Below, one piece after another: positions 1-9,152 of a stretch of 64,000 nucleotides of DNA; position 1 is the stretch's first letter, and every line of letters starts with the position of its first letter. The DNA comes from JAHBNG01 sp039028975 (GTDB taxonomy: Bacteria > Chloroflexota > Anaerolineae > Caldilineales > Caldilineaceae). A program made the position numbers and the translations under genes. The notes under the pieces were generated by a model. That model ran no database searches. It was not told the origin of the DNA and saw only the letters and a list, made by a program, of their open reading frames with translations. Location: contig JBCCHB010000014.1 in the NCBI GenBank assembly GCA_039028975.1, positions 62,001 through 126,000 of the forward strand, read 5' to 3'.

Positions 1-3000
1 CAGATTATGACCTGCAATGCCAGATCCGAACCACTAGGGTAGCGAAACTCATATCCATAGAGTTGGACGGTCTCAGTCATTCCTAGGAATTTACTACCGC
101 CAACCAGGGCCACCAGTGGCTCAGCTAATACTGTTACTGCCAACGCAATCGGCAAACTGATCATCAGCAAAAGTCGCGTACTCAGAACGTAAGAGCGTAG
201 CAGATTCGACCGGCTCTCTTCACCAGTTGTGTCGCTCTGTGGATCACTATTCTGTTCACGCTCCTGCTCACTTTTCTGACTATCTGCCTCATGGCCATTC
301 GCAGTGCGAGCATATCGACTCATCAATGGAAAGATGGCCAAAGTAAAGACACTGGGAATGATGTTCAGCCCATCCAGATATTTGATGCCGACGCTATACA
401 GCCCCACGCTGGCAGCACCAGCCACAGGACGCAGAATCCAGATATCGATGCGCCAAAAGATGGTGGACAATAAGTGATTGATCATCAACGGACCGCTGGT
501 ACCCACCATCCACTTCTGCAGAGACCAGTCCCATGTCCACTCTGGTCGAAATAGCACTCGGCGCACTAACCCATAAAGGAAAAAGACCTGCCCTATATTA
601 ACCAGTAAGCTAACCCCAGCCAGGCCTACAAATCCCCAGCCAATCAGCAGAACCAACGCGCCTAACGCCACTTTTATGAGTGCGACTACACTTGACAGCC
701 CCGCCGGATACTCCATCTTCTCAAAAGCATTGAACATGCTGCTCAAGGCGTCGGCCCAGTTGGCAAAGAGCATGGCCACGGCAAAGAGTGCAATGGCCTG
801 CACTTCTTGCCGACCAATACCTTGTACGGTTTGGCCCGTTTCTTCAATAAATTGCCCACCAGTCAGCACGGATAAGAGCAGGGCACCGAGCCAAATTCCT
901 AAACGTAATCGGTTGGCCTGTTGCCTTTGGTCAGCACTGTTCTGACGGTTAATGGTCAACAATGTCAGTATGCCAGCGCCAAGGAGGATAGCACCGATTT
1001 GAATGGTGCGTAGGGTCATGAGGCCCAACCCCATACCGCTGTTTCTAGTGATCTCGTCACCAAGCGGGCTGGTGCCAATCGCGGTATAGCCATAGGTAAC
1101 CAATGCCAACAAAGGCAAGCTGACCAGCCATAGTAGCGTACGTAGGGCCAACACATTGGTTAGGTAGCGACTTGCTTGGCTCTTATCCGCTGCCACATCT
1201 CGCATGACGAGAGTACCCAATCCATACCGACTGAGAATCTCGAAGAGACCATAAATAGCCACAACAAAATAATATTTCCCCGTCCCCTCTGGCCCCAGCA
1301 GTCGCACGTAGAGCATGGCAAAGGCAAAATCAATGGCCTTGTTGGACAAGTTTAGCGCCATGGGAACCAACGAATTCTTGGCAATTCGCTCGACATCTCC
1401 GGTCCCTTCTGGACGGTAGTAACGTCCCCATCCCCACCAGCCAACCAAGAGCAGGGCGGTCATGAAAGCCAGGAAGGAAACGTATAAGCCCAACTTAAAG
1501 CTCAATGGTGAATAGACAAAACGCACAGTCCATTGACCCGTCTCTGGAATATAGACCGTACGGAAGGCTCCATTGGCGCGGTAAATGGTGAGCTCTTCTT
1601 CCTGGCTTTCATCCTCGCCAAAGGGGCGGATGTAGGCTTTCCAGCCAGGGAAATAGGCATCGGTCACCACAAGCCAACCCCGATCGCTTAGATTGAGATC
1701 CACAAAGAGACCGTTTGCAGCATAGGTACTGACAGATACATCGGCCACGTCCAGACGCGATGGCAGGAGAGCGTTCTCCTCAGCGGGCATATCTTCAATA
1801 TAGACAACTTGACGTAAATCACTTTCAACCAACGGCTGTAAATCAGGGGGGGCAATACGCGCTTCTGGCACAACAAAGGCCCGGTCTATCACCTCGGTGT
1901 TCTCATAAATGCTAATATGCTCGTCTCGGTAGATTTGGCTCCATTCCGGATTAGGGATGTGGTGCTGGGTAAAGACATAGCGTACGTTGAGGAAGTCGAG
2001 TAGGGGATTGTTCAGGATCTCATAACTAGAGACGTCCGAATAGAGTGCGGCAATGCGGTTGTAGAGCAACTCTCCTTGAGGCGCAATCCGTCCCATGAAG
2101 TGGGTATACTGCCGAGGAATAACCGAATCATAGCCTCGTATATCGTGCCAGCCGTAGTACATGCCTACATTAGCATTCAGTGTCTTCTCTCCAGGCATGT
2201 CAAAGGTGGTAAAACGCCAAAGATCAGCGCCCATTGAAGATTGCTCGGTCGTTTGCTGGTTATGTTCCTCCATAAACCGTACCACAGGCGGTTGATTTTC
2301 GAGCCTGTAGGGTGAGAGAGCGGTAGGAGCAGCCGGATTAAAACGACCGTGGGCTACGTATAGGTCAGCCAAGACAATGGCGATAAGAAAGAAAGGTAGG
2401 AGATTGTTGAGGGGGAACGAAGATGCTCTGGCTTGGGGTTCATGATTCTTTCGGCGGAGTAGCCCCCAAAGCAACAGCCCACTCAGTAGAGTAAATAGCC
2501 CTAATCGTATCAGGTTAACCGCTTGATAGCTCCAAAACATGGTGCCATCAGCAAAGACCATTTGCACCAGATCGATGCCATCTACAGCCCGCTGCCCCAA
2601 TCTTTGAAAGGGATCAGGGACCAGTAGGCTGACACACACCACGCCTAAGACCGCCAGGCCACCTAACATAGTTATGATAGGTAGCGTGAATAGCCCTCTT
2701 CGCCACCACAGACCCAACGTTCGGCTCCCCCAGTTTTGCCCGCCCCCTTCTCGCGCACCCATTGACAAGAGATACTCTAGCCCGATGCCTGCCAACACCG
2801 CCATACATAGAGTGAAGGGGAAGACCCAACGAAAGGGGCTATGGAGCTGGGACCAGCCGGGTAACCCGTAATAAAGAATGGCGTAGAGTGGGGTTCCAAA
2901 GGCAAAAAGAAGAGAAAGTATGGCAAGAAAGGAAAAGAAGGCGGTGGATAGGGTATGGTTGCTGGTTGCTGGTTGCTGGTTGCTGATGAGTGTGGTGGAG

Positions 3001-4307
3001 GCATTTTGAGTTGGCTGGTTCTTAGGCGCAAGCAGATTTGCTAAGGTATTGAGGACCGCAACCGCAGCCAGGAGCCAAGTGGCCATCCCTAGATAGTTTC
3101 CGCCTTCAACATAGTTTTTAATCCCCCAGAAGGTGTTGTCCACCGGTTCGCCCAGGGAATTGTGGGTGACTGGTACCCACTGATTTTGCCATATGTTGTA
3201 CCACTGGTGGTGGCTGGGGTTACCAAAAATGTCAGGCAGGAAAAAGGTCAAAACATGTCGCTCTGGCCATGCCCAATCCAGCACCTGCTTAAATGTGGCT
3301 GACCCTTCGCGGAAATTGTAGGGCAATAGCTCCATAAGGGGAATCAACTGAACCGCGCCCATGCCAATGCCTATGACAGCCATGCCCAACAGCCAAGCAG
3401 CCAATGACGTAATTCTAAATCCCCAGTGCCTCTGGCGTATTGGTACACCTTCTACTGGATCTGCTACTATTCCTTCTTCTGTTTTCCCTTCTGTTTTCCC
3501 AACTCTTTCCCCATCCTCTCCTTGAGCCGATTTCAAGCCTAACCCTGCCACAATCAAACGGATCAAGCTGTAGAGTCCTGCCACGATCATTGTGTAATAG
3601 ATCAATTCGGGGTGCCCAGCTAGCACAACGAGGCCGATGACGATTGCACCAGCAATTATATACGGGACAGGTCGAAAAGATTGATTCCCTTTCGTCTCTT
3701 GCTTGCGAATAATTTGCTCAATGATGGCCAGGAGTAGGGGCAGCCAAACCACTGCAGCCACAAACATAGTAAAGACCACACTAACAATGAGGAATCCGCT
3801 GAACATAAAGACCATCCCACTAAAAAATGCTGCTTGGGGACGTAATCTCAGCACGCGGCAGAAGAGATACGTATTTATGCCAGCGAGGGCGATTTGGAGT
3901 GCTGTAAACCAGCCGTACGCCGCCTCTAAAGGCATAACATAGAAGAGAATATTGAGTGGGTAAAGGGTACTTGATTGACCAGCCGCAAAGAATGGCAATC
4001 CAGTTAAAATATGTGGATTCCAGAGCGGGAATCGTCCTGATAGACCCATGCTACCATCGGCAAAGGTCTGTCGGATATGCTCTTTCCAGACGGCATTTTC
4101 CAAGACCAGATCAAGAAGCAGATTGTTATGGGGAACTAAGTTGGGCTGCTGGCTGCGCCACGGTTCAAAGCTGTAGAGGTTGTCATAGGGCAAAAGCGTT
4201 AAGCCACTGATGGCCGGGAAGAGCACGGGTAAAAACCAGAGCATCGGCAATAGCAGAAGCATGAATAGCGCAAGCAGATCGCGCCACTGGGAACGAATCG
4301 TGGTCAT
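1..4307 (-). CDS. YfhO-like membrane protein fused to a polysaccharide flippase (partial, 3' end outside window)
   Basis: One minus-strand frame stays open from the ATG at 4307 to the window edge, more than 1430 codons. The first ~960 residues are a polytopic membrane protein of the YfhO type: an N-terminal membrane segment, a large extracytoplasmic part, then a closing domain that ends near 1500 with a 'DAYFPGWKAYI' motif typical of that family's C-terminus. A new multi-helix segment follows from about 1400 downward ('NKAIDFAFAMLYVRLLGPEG', 'RYGLGTLVMRD', 'AEPLVALVGG'). It reads as a polysaccharide (PST/MATE-like) flippase. I checked the frame at 1383-1424, 2943-3008 and 1-77 and found no stop. 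The start overlaps the stop of the upstream glycosyltransferase in an ATGA, so the two are probably translationally coupled. Inferred role: glycan assembly and export at the cell surface. The fusion is unusual. Confidence 0.85.
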   Translation of the reverse strand, partial: MTTIRSQWRDLLALFMLLLLPMLWFLPVLFPAISGLTLLPYDNLYSFEPWRSQQPNLVPHNNLLLDLVLENAVWKEHIRQTFADGSMGLSGRFPLWNPHILTGLPFFAAGQSSTLYPLNILFYVMPLEAAYGWFTALQIALAGINTYLFCRVLRLRPQAAFFSGMVFMFSGFLIVSVVFTMFVAAVVWLPLLLAIIEQIIRKQETKGNQSFRPVPYIIAGAIVIGLVVLAGHPELIYYTMIVAGLYSLIRLIVAGLGLKSAQGEDGERVGKTEGKTEEGIVADPVEGVPIRQRHWGFRITSLAAWLLGMAVIGIGMGAVQLIPLMELLPYNFREGSATFKQVLDWAWPERHVLTFFLPDIFGNPSHHQWYNIWQNQWVPVTHNSLGEPVDNTFWGIKNYVEGGNYLGMATWLLAAVAVLNTLANLLAPKNQPTQNASTTLISNQQPATSNHTLSTAFFSFLAILSLLFAFGTPLYAILYYGLPGWSQLHSPFRWVFPFTLCMAVLAGIGLEYLLSMGAREGGGQNWGSRTLGLWWRRGLFTLPIITMLGGLAVLGVVCVSLLVPDPFQRLGQRAVDGIDLVQMVFADGTMFWSYQAVNLIRLGLFTLLSGLLLWGLLRRKNHEPQARASSFPLNNLLPFFLIAIVLADLYVAHGRFNPAAPTALSPYRLENQPPVVRFMEEHNQQTTEQSSMGADLWRFTTFDMPGEKTLNANVGMYYGWHDIRGYDSVIPRQYTHFMGRIAPQGELLYNRIAALYSDVSSYEILNNPLLDFLNVRYVFTQHHIPNPEWSQIYRDEHISIYENTEVIDRAFVVPEARIAPPDLQPLVESDLRQVVYIEDMPAEENALLPSRLDVADVSVSTYAANGLFVDLNLSDRGWLVVTDAYFPGWKAYIRPFGEDESQEEELTIYRANGAFRTVYIPETGQWTVRFVYSPLSFKLGLYVSFLAFMTALLLVGWWGWGRYYRPEGTGDVERIAKNSLVPMALNLSNKAIDFAFAMLYVRLLGPEGTGKYYFVVAIYGLFEILSRYGLGTLVMRDVAADKSQASRYLTNVLALRTLLWLVSLPLLALVTYGYTAIGTSPLGDEITRNSGMGLGLMTLRTIQIGAILLGAGILTLLTINRQNSADQRQQANRLRLGIWLGALLLSVLTGGQFIEETGQTVQGIGRQEVQAIALFAVAMLFANWADALSSMFNAFEKMEYPAGLSSVVALIKVALGALVLLIGWGFVGLAGVSLLVNIGQVFFLYGLVRRVLFRPEWTWDWSLQKWMVGTSGPLMINHLLSTIFWRIDIWILRPVAGAASVGLYSVGIKYLDGLNIIPSVFTLAIFPLMSRYARTANGHEADSQKSEQEREQNSDPQSDTTGEESRSNLLRSYVLSTRLLLMISLPIALAVTVLAEPLVALVGGSKFLGMTETVQLYGYEFRYPSGSDLALQVII
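2957..2984. repeat. Four exact tandem GGTTGCT heptamers inside a coding region
   Basis: The heptamer occurs four times without a gap inside the YfhO/flippase reading frame, in a hydrophilic stretch rich in S, N, Q, P, A and T between membrane segments. A 7-nt unit does not keep frame, so copy-number change would shift the frame unless three copies move together. Related TTGGTTGCTG units lie between genes at 39330-39354. This resembles the short tandem repeats common in cyanobacteria and Chloroflexota. Confidence 0.85.
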
Positions 4308-5254
4308 GCCTGTTCTTTTCGATTGGTGTTGGCAAGCCCTGCTCTAGCAAGCCCAGAGTTAGCAACCCCTACATCGGCAAGGCCCCAGGTAATCACAGTT
4401 GGCTGTCGAGATCTGTTTCGAGGAATAGAACGATGGTAGGTCATCACCTTGCGACTTAGGTTCCGATAGCGCCAGGCAATCTGCCAAGTACGCCACCCTG
4501 ACTCGATTTTGATGGGGATGTCCATTTTGCTTTGGCCAATACGCCGATCTTCAAAATGTATGGGCAGCTCAATAATATGGTAGCCTAGCCTTTCGCAGAC
4601 GCAAGCCATTTCGACCTGAAAACTATAGCCATTACTGCGAATGGTCTCAATCTCAATATCGAGCAGTGCTTCTCGCCGCCAGAGTTTAAAGCCGGCAGTC
4701 ATATCTCGGATACGCAATCCCAAGATGAGTCGACTATAGAAATTGGCAAACCAGCTCACAAATCGTCGCCATCCCGCCCATCCTTCATCCAAAGAGCCAC
4801 CTGGAACATATCGACTACCTACGACCAAATCGGCATCAGTTGCCGTCAAAACATCTAGCATCTGGGGAATATAGTGGGGTGAATGACTAAAGTCGGCATC
4901 CATCTGTACAATGTATTTGGCCCCATCATCCAAAGCTCGCCTCATGCCTGCCACATATGCTGTGCCCAAGCCACTTTTATCAGGTCGGCGAATCACGTGA
5001 ACCCGAGCACGCTGCTGGCTCTTATCAGTATAGCCATACTCATGGACCAATTGCTCAGCAATATCACCGGTCCCATCTGGGGAATTGTCGTCAACTACGA
5101 GAAGCTGTAATTGCTTAAATCCCAATGCAAAAAGCGCTTGAGCCATATCAGGCAAATTATCAGCTTCATTATAGGTTGGGATGACAATGGTGATCCGCTC
5201 GTGGGTGATCCGTTCAGGGGGAGGCTCTTTGGGCGATGTAGAATTGGTGGTCAT
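4304..5254 (-). CDS. Family 2 glycosyltransferase, dolichol-phosphate mannosyltransferase (Dpm1) type
   Basis: A soluble GT-A fold enzyme expected to move a sugar from a nucleotide sugar to a polyprenyl phosphate. Seen in order: 'VIPTYNEADNLPDM', 'VVDDNSPDGTGDIA', the metal-binding 'QMDADFSHSP', 'VVGSRYVPGG', 'RDMTAGFKLWRREAL' and 'IHFEDRRIGQSKM'. All are classic Dpm1-like motifs. There is no C-terminal membrane domain; the tail of about 60 residues is rich in A, R and N. An upstream ATG at 5305 would add 17 residues; neither start has a clear ribosome site, and I prefer 5254 because it gives a normal N-terminus. The stop overlaps the next gene's start by 4 nt. Together they probably form a lipid-linked sugar donor and membrane glycan module. 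Confidence 0.88.
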   Translation of the reverse strand: MTTNSTSPKEPPPERITHERITIVIPTYNEADNLPDMAQALFALGFKQLQLLVVDDNSPDGTGDIAEQLVHEYGYTDKSQQRARVHVIRRPDKSGLGTAYVAGMRRALDDGAKYIVQMDADFSHSPHYIPQMLDVLTATDADLVVGSRYVPGGSLDEGWAGWRRFVSWFANFYSRLILGLRIRDMTAGFKLWRREALLDIEIETIRSNGYSFQVEMACVCERLGYHIIELPIHFEDRRIGQSKMDIPIKIESGWRTWQIAWRYRNLSRKVMTYHRSIPRNRSRQPTVITWGLADVGVANSGLARAGLANTNRKEQA

Positions 5255-5464
5255 TGGGTTAGGTTGGGTATTATTCAGCCCACAACAATCGGGCAGACGA
5301 CACATTTAGATAAACCGGACGGCATTGTAGCATGAACCATTGGTTGCAACAAAAGAAGGGGGCAACCATCACCCCTCAGCTATTTAGCCCTTACTCCACC
5401 GTTGTGCGAAGTCGGCTCGGTTTCTGCTTATGTTACCCATGGATTGGTGATAGCGCTGTAGTTA

Positions 5465-8400
5465 TTAACGTGATGGTTCGCTTAGGCAAACATGATGAAC
5501 AATTCGGGCTAACTCATGGTTAATGGATACATCGTTCAGAAAAGCTCGTCTTGTAGACTCATCTTCAATGAGTGCGGCTGTCTCAGATAGAAGTTGTTGC
5601 CCTGTCTGTAGGACTTCCTCGGTACGGGGATCTGAAGCAACCGACAGGACACGGTAACTGATGAGATAGACAAGGAAGATTTCAGAGACACCTGTATATC
5701 CGACTTCGTCGATAGTCTGCAGAATGGTATTCACATGGGCTAGGGCAGATGTTGCCTCACCAACTTCTAAGTCAAGCTGGGCAATACCAGCCAGTGGTTC
5801 AACCATGCGCCGATAATCATCCGTCTGTTTGAGCATTACGATAGCTTGCTCGTAGGCCCTGCGTGCTGCGGCGTGATCATTGAGCGCATAGTGAATATGC
5901 CCCAAAGTGGGCAGCATCTCGACTTCTAGCTCGTAGCGCTCCATCTCACGGATAAGAGGAAGCGCCTCATTCATCCTCGCTAATGCTTCGGTATGTCGCT
6001 TTTGATGATAGGCCAGATAGGCGCAGTCTCCATGCCAACGGGCAAGATTGAGACGACTTCCCAACGACTGATTTAGCACAGAGGCTTGCTGCAAGTTATG
6101 TGTCGCCTCACCATAAAGACCAAGCTGGGTCAAAATATAGCCAATCACAATATGACCATGGGTTTCAGCATTCAAATCGTGTATGGTGCGAGCCAAAGTC
6201 AGGACCTCGTGCATCATGGCTAAGCACTGGGTATATTTGCGTTCACCTCGGTAGCAGAGTGCCAAATTAAAGACGCTAAAACACTCAAAGCGACGGTCGC
6301 CTACCTGTCGAAAGTCGGCCAGTGCTGCGGCAAAACGAATGCTAGCCGTCGGAATGTCTCCCATGTAAAGCGCAATAAACGCATTATCAAACTGGGTAAT
6401 ACCTACGCCTAACCGATCATTTAACTGCCGAAAGAGTCTTTCTGCCTCAGATTGTAACTCGATCGCTTGGGCAAAATCGCCCTGATCGTAGCGATTCCAA
6501 CACCAATAGCGCAAAATATCGGCTTCCAAATGTTGATCATCCACAGATCGTGCTAGTATCAACGCACGCTCATACGCGTCCTGTGCGTTGACAGGCTCAC
6601 CACTTTTGTGCAGGCTTCTTCCCAATTCAAAGCGGGCCTGAGCCTCTAATTCCTCGCGGCTGAGTCGCGTCTTCATCAAAGGTTTGTTGCTGTTATTGCC
6701 CTTTACCCAGAAAGTTTCTCTTGAATCTGCTTCCAGCGTAGACGTATCAAGTTCGATAGACGGCATCGATTCAAGGTAATGGAGCGCGTCCTGAGCACCC
6801 CGGATGGCTTGCTCCAACAAGCTCTGTGCAAAAAGCATGCGAGCCTGTTCGATACGTAGCCGACAGTAAATAGGCGAAAGTGACGGTATAGGAACGCCTC
6901 TTGATGTAGAGCAAAGGGATGTAAATGCCTGTTCAAAAAGCAACTCCCCTTCGCGGGCAAGACCAGCGACTTCGTAAAATTTGGCGAGTCCACTGACACC
7001 TTGCACAAGTAGATGCCATTGGCCGTCACTACTTAACCAATGCCATGCCTGGCGAATATTGTCTAACTCACTTCGCAGCAGGTGGATACTCTGTTGTGGT
7101 TTTTCACCGAATAGCCCTGCCTCGTTTTCGACAAGCACAGAGAAGTAGTAACGACCATGAGCTTGCCTTACCTTGTCTATCTCACCGGTCTCAGCTAGCT
7201 TTTCTGCCAGAAATTGGCGCAACAGCTCATGTAAATCATAGCGTCGCCCTTCTATACGTCGGAGCAGAGACTGATCGGTGAGTGCGACCAATGTGCGAAT
7301 AGTCGCTTCGGCGACGTCCTCAGCTGCTTTACGGGTAAATCCGCCGCGAAAGATAGAGAGCTTACACAAAGTAGATTGCTCATCTACTGTGAGCAGACGC
7401 CATGAATAGTCAAAAACGGCCTTCATGCTACGATGTCGGCTAGAGACACCTCGCATCGATGTCGTGAGGATATCCAAGCCAAAGTACAGTTCATCGACAA
7501 TTTCGGCAGGGGAAAGATCTCGCAGCCAGTGCGCAACCAATTCTAATCCAAGCGGCATTCCCTCTAACAATTGACAAAGCTTTACCACATCAGGGATCTC
7601 TGTATCAGAAAGCGTGAAGCCGATCTGCATCTGCCCGGCACGACGCAGTAGTAATTCAACCGCAGGGTAGGCATCTCGGCGCGCAAAGGTGTTATCTGCA
7701 TCCCTGGCTGGGTACGCCAACCCGTCGATTGTCAATACCCATTCTTCCTGAATATTTAAACGTTGTCGGGAAGTGGTCAGCAGCTTAACATTTGGGGCGT
7801 TTCGCAGAATCGATTGAAAGCTGTCTAGAACAGAAAAAGTATCTTTCTCTACCAATAGGTGTTCTACATTGTCACAAACCAACAGAATCGATTTGGTTTG
7901 CAAAAATTGATTGAGTTGTCCCTGCAGATCGGTTTGGCCGCTCAACGAGACATCAAGGGTCTCAGCAATCGCCATGGTCACACCAGCAGCAAGCGGCCCT
8001 TCGTCCGCCTGGATAGGAGCTAGTGAGACAAAATAGACGCCGTCTACAAAGCCAGTAGTCAGCGCTTCTTCTGGCTCTGTATAGCGACGGGCTGCTTCCA
8101 TAGCCAAGCGTGTTTTGCCAATGCCGCCTGGGCCACTAATCGTGAGTAGCCGACAGCTTTCATCGCTGATATGGGCATGAATTTGGGCCAACTCTTCTAC
8201 ACGCCCGATAAAAGCATTGGGCTGGGATGGTAGATTGTGGGGCGGGGCTACACTTGTAGCCTGGAGTTGCTCAACAAGGGCAACCGTCTCTGGCGATGGC
8301 TCGACCGCTAGCTCTTCAGCCAGAATTGCTTTACAGCGCCCGAATTGCTCAATGGCGGCATGGCGTTGGCCCGCCCGTGCGTAAAGCGTCATAAGCTGGC

Positions 8401-8995
8401 GATGCGCGCTCTCTCGCCACGGTTCAATGCTTAGCAGGCGATTGGCATAGTCTACACCGTTGGCCCAATTCTCCCAGCGGATAGCATCAGCCACCAATAG
8501 CTCTAACCCATCCATGACCTGCCCGCGAATACGCTCGCGTTCAGTATATGCCCATTCTTCGAAGACAAATGCGTCTTTTACAGCAAAACCGGCTAAGAAC
8601 TCACCTTGATAATGGTCCACAGCCTGACGAAGCTTGCTGAGATCGTCTTCGGCACGCCCGTCGGCTAACAGTCTATAGCAGTCGAGAATGTCAACAGAGA
8701 CAGGTGCATCTGGGTTAATAGAAACGGATGTCAAGTCGACGATCAGAAATTCGGCCAACTCCTTACGTAGGTTTGTGAGCGTGGCCGTCAGGTTGCGTCG
8801 CGCATTGGCTTCGGGCATCTCGCTCCAGAGCAAGTCGACCAGCACCGAGCGGCTATGAATTTGTCGTGTAACTGCTAGGTATATTAGGAGCGCTTGCTCT
8901 TTGGCACGCCGTAGCAACAGCGGCGTTTCACCCATCCGTATTTGCAGCGTTCCTAGCAGAGTTAGGTAAAGCGTGGTTGGTTTAGCATCGGTCAT
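5465..8995 (-). CDS. SARP/BTAD-type transcriptional regulator with NB-ARC ATPase and TPR domains (AfsR-like)
   Basis: About 1176 residues. An N-terminal OmpR-like winged helix (about 8-90) is followed by a bacterial transcriptional activation domain (about 95-245). The NB-ARC/STAND ATPase has a Walker A 'SGPGGIGKTRLAM' near residue 283, 'ILLVCDNVEHL' as Walker B and 'LLTTSRQ' as sensor. The rest is a long TPR array. This is the AfsR/SARP-NTPase arrangement, in which ATP and ligand state control DNA binding. The frame extends to an ATG at 9067, but the bases there form three perfect 11-bp-spaced heptamers that look like an operator, so I chose the ATG at 8995. It is divergent from the NHNQT repeat gene, its likely target. 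Confidence 0.88.
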   Translation of the reverse strand: MTDAKPTTLYLTLLGTLQIRMGETPLLLRRAKEQALLIYLAVTRQIHSRSVLVDLLWSEMPEANARRNLTATLTNLRKELAEFLIVDLTSVSINPDAPVSVDILDCYRLLADGRAEDDLSKLRQAVDHYQGEFLAGFAVKDAFVFEEWAYTERERIRGQVMDGLELLVADAIRWENWANGVDYANRLLSIEPWRESAHRQLMTLYARAGQRHAAIEQFGRCKAILAEELAVEPSPETVALVEQLQATSVAPPHNLPSQPNAFIGRVEELAQIHAHISDESCRLLTISGPGGIGKTRLAMEAARRYTEPEEALTTGFVDGVYFVSLAPIQADEGPLAAGVTMAIAETLDVSLSGQTDLQGQLNQFLQTKSILLVCDNVEHLLVEKDTFSVLDSFQSILRNAPNVKLLTTSRQRLNIQEEWVLTIDGLAYPARDADNTFARRDAYPAVELLLRRAGQMQIGFTLSDTEIPDVVKLCQLLEGMPLGLELVAHWLRDLSPAEIVDELYFGLDILTTSMRGVSSRHRSMKAVFDYSWRLLTVDEQSTLCKLSIFRGGFTRKAAEDVAEATIRTLVALTDQSLLRRIEGRRYDLHELLRQFLAEKLAETGEIDKVRQAHGRYYFSVLVENEAGLFGEKPQQSIHLLRSELDNIRQAWHWLSSDGQWHLLVQGVSGLAKFYEVAGLAREGELLFEQAFTSLCSTSRGVPIPSLSPIYCRLRIEQARMLFAQSLLEQAIRGAQDALHYLESMPSIELDTSTLEADSRETFWVKGNNSNKPLMKTRLSREELEAQARFELGRSLHKSGEPVNAQDAYERALILARSVDDQHLEADILRYWCWNRYDQGDFAQAIELQSEAERLFRQLNDRLGVGITQFDNAFIALYMGDIPTASIRFAAALADFRQVGDRRFECFSVFNLALCYRGERKYTQCLAMMHEVLTLARTIHDLNAETHGHIVIGYILTQLGLYGEATHNLQQASVLNQSLGSRLNLARWHGDCAYLAYHQKRHTEALARMNEALPLIREMERYELEVEMLPTLGHIHYALNDHAAARRAYEQAIVMLKQTDDYRRMVEPLAGIAQLDLEVGEATSALAHVNTILQTIDEVGYTGVSEIFLVYLISYRVLSVASDPRTEEVLQTGQQLLSETAALIEDESTRRAFLNDVSINHELARIVHHVCLSEPSR

Positions 8996-9015
8996 GATGG
9001 TTGCTATCCAGATCT

Positions 9016-9060
9016 GGTTTGCTCGTGGTTTGCATGTGGTTTGCCGCCGCCCACTACCAT
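9016..9060 (+). promoter_or_regulatory. SARP-type operator: three GGTTTGC heptamers at 11-bp period, with a candidate -10
   Basis: GGTTTGC occurs at 9016-9022, 9027-9033 and 9038-9044, each pair separated by exactly 4 bp. Heptameric direct repeats with 11-bp period are the known recognition pattern of SARP activators, and they normally stand in for the -35 box. A weak -10 (TACCAT, 9055-9060) lies 10 bp after the last heptamer, pointing to the NHNQT gene at 9153. The site sits in the divergent gap beside a SARP-family gene. Function is inferred; the repeat geometry is directly visible. Confidence 0.72.
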
Positions 9061-9152
9061 AGGACACAACCGGTGGTCATCTGCAAGCAAAGACGCAAAA
9101 GATGAACATGGGACAGTGAAGCAGAAAGACATTTATTCATCAGGAGATTATT

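Noticed and set aside
8996..9067. N-terminal extension of the SARP regulator to the ATG at 9067
   Set aside because: The extra 24 codons are built from the three operator heptamers and add no family-like sequence; the start at 8995 leads straight into the winged helix.
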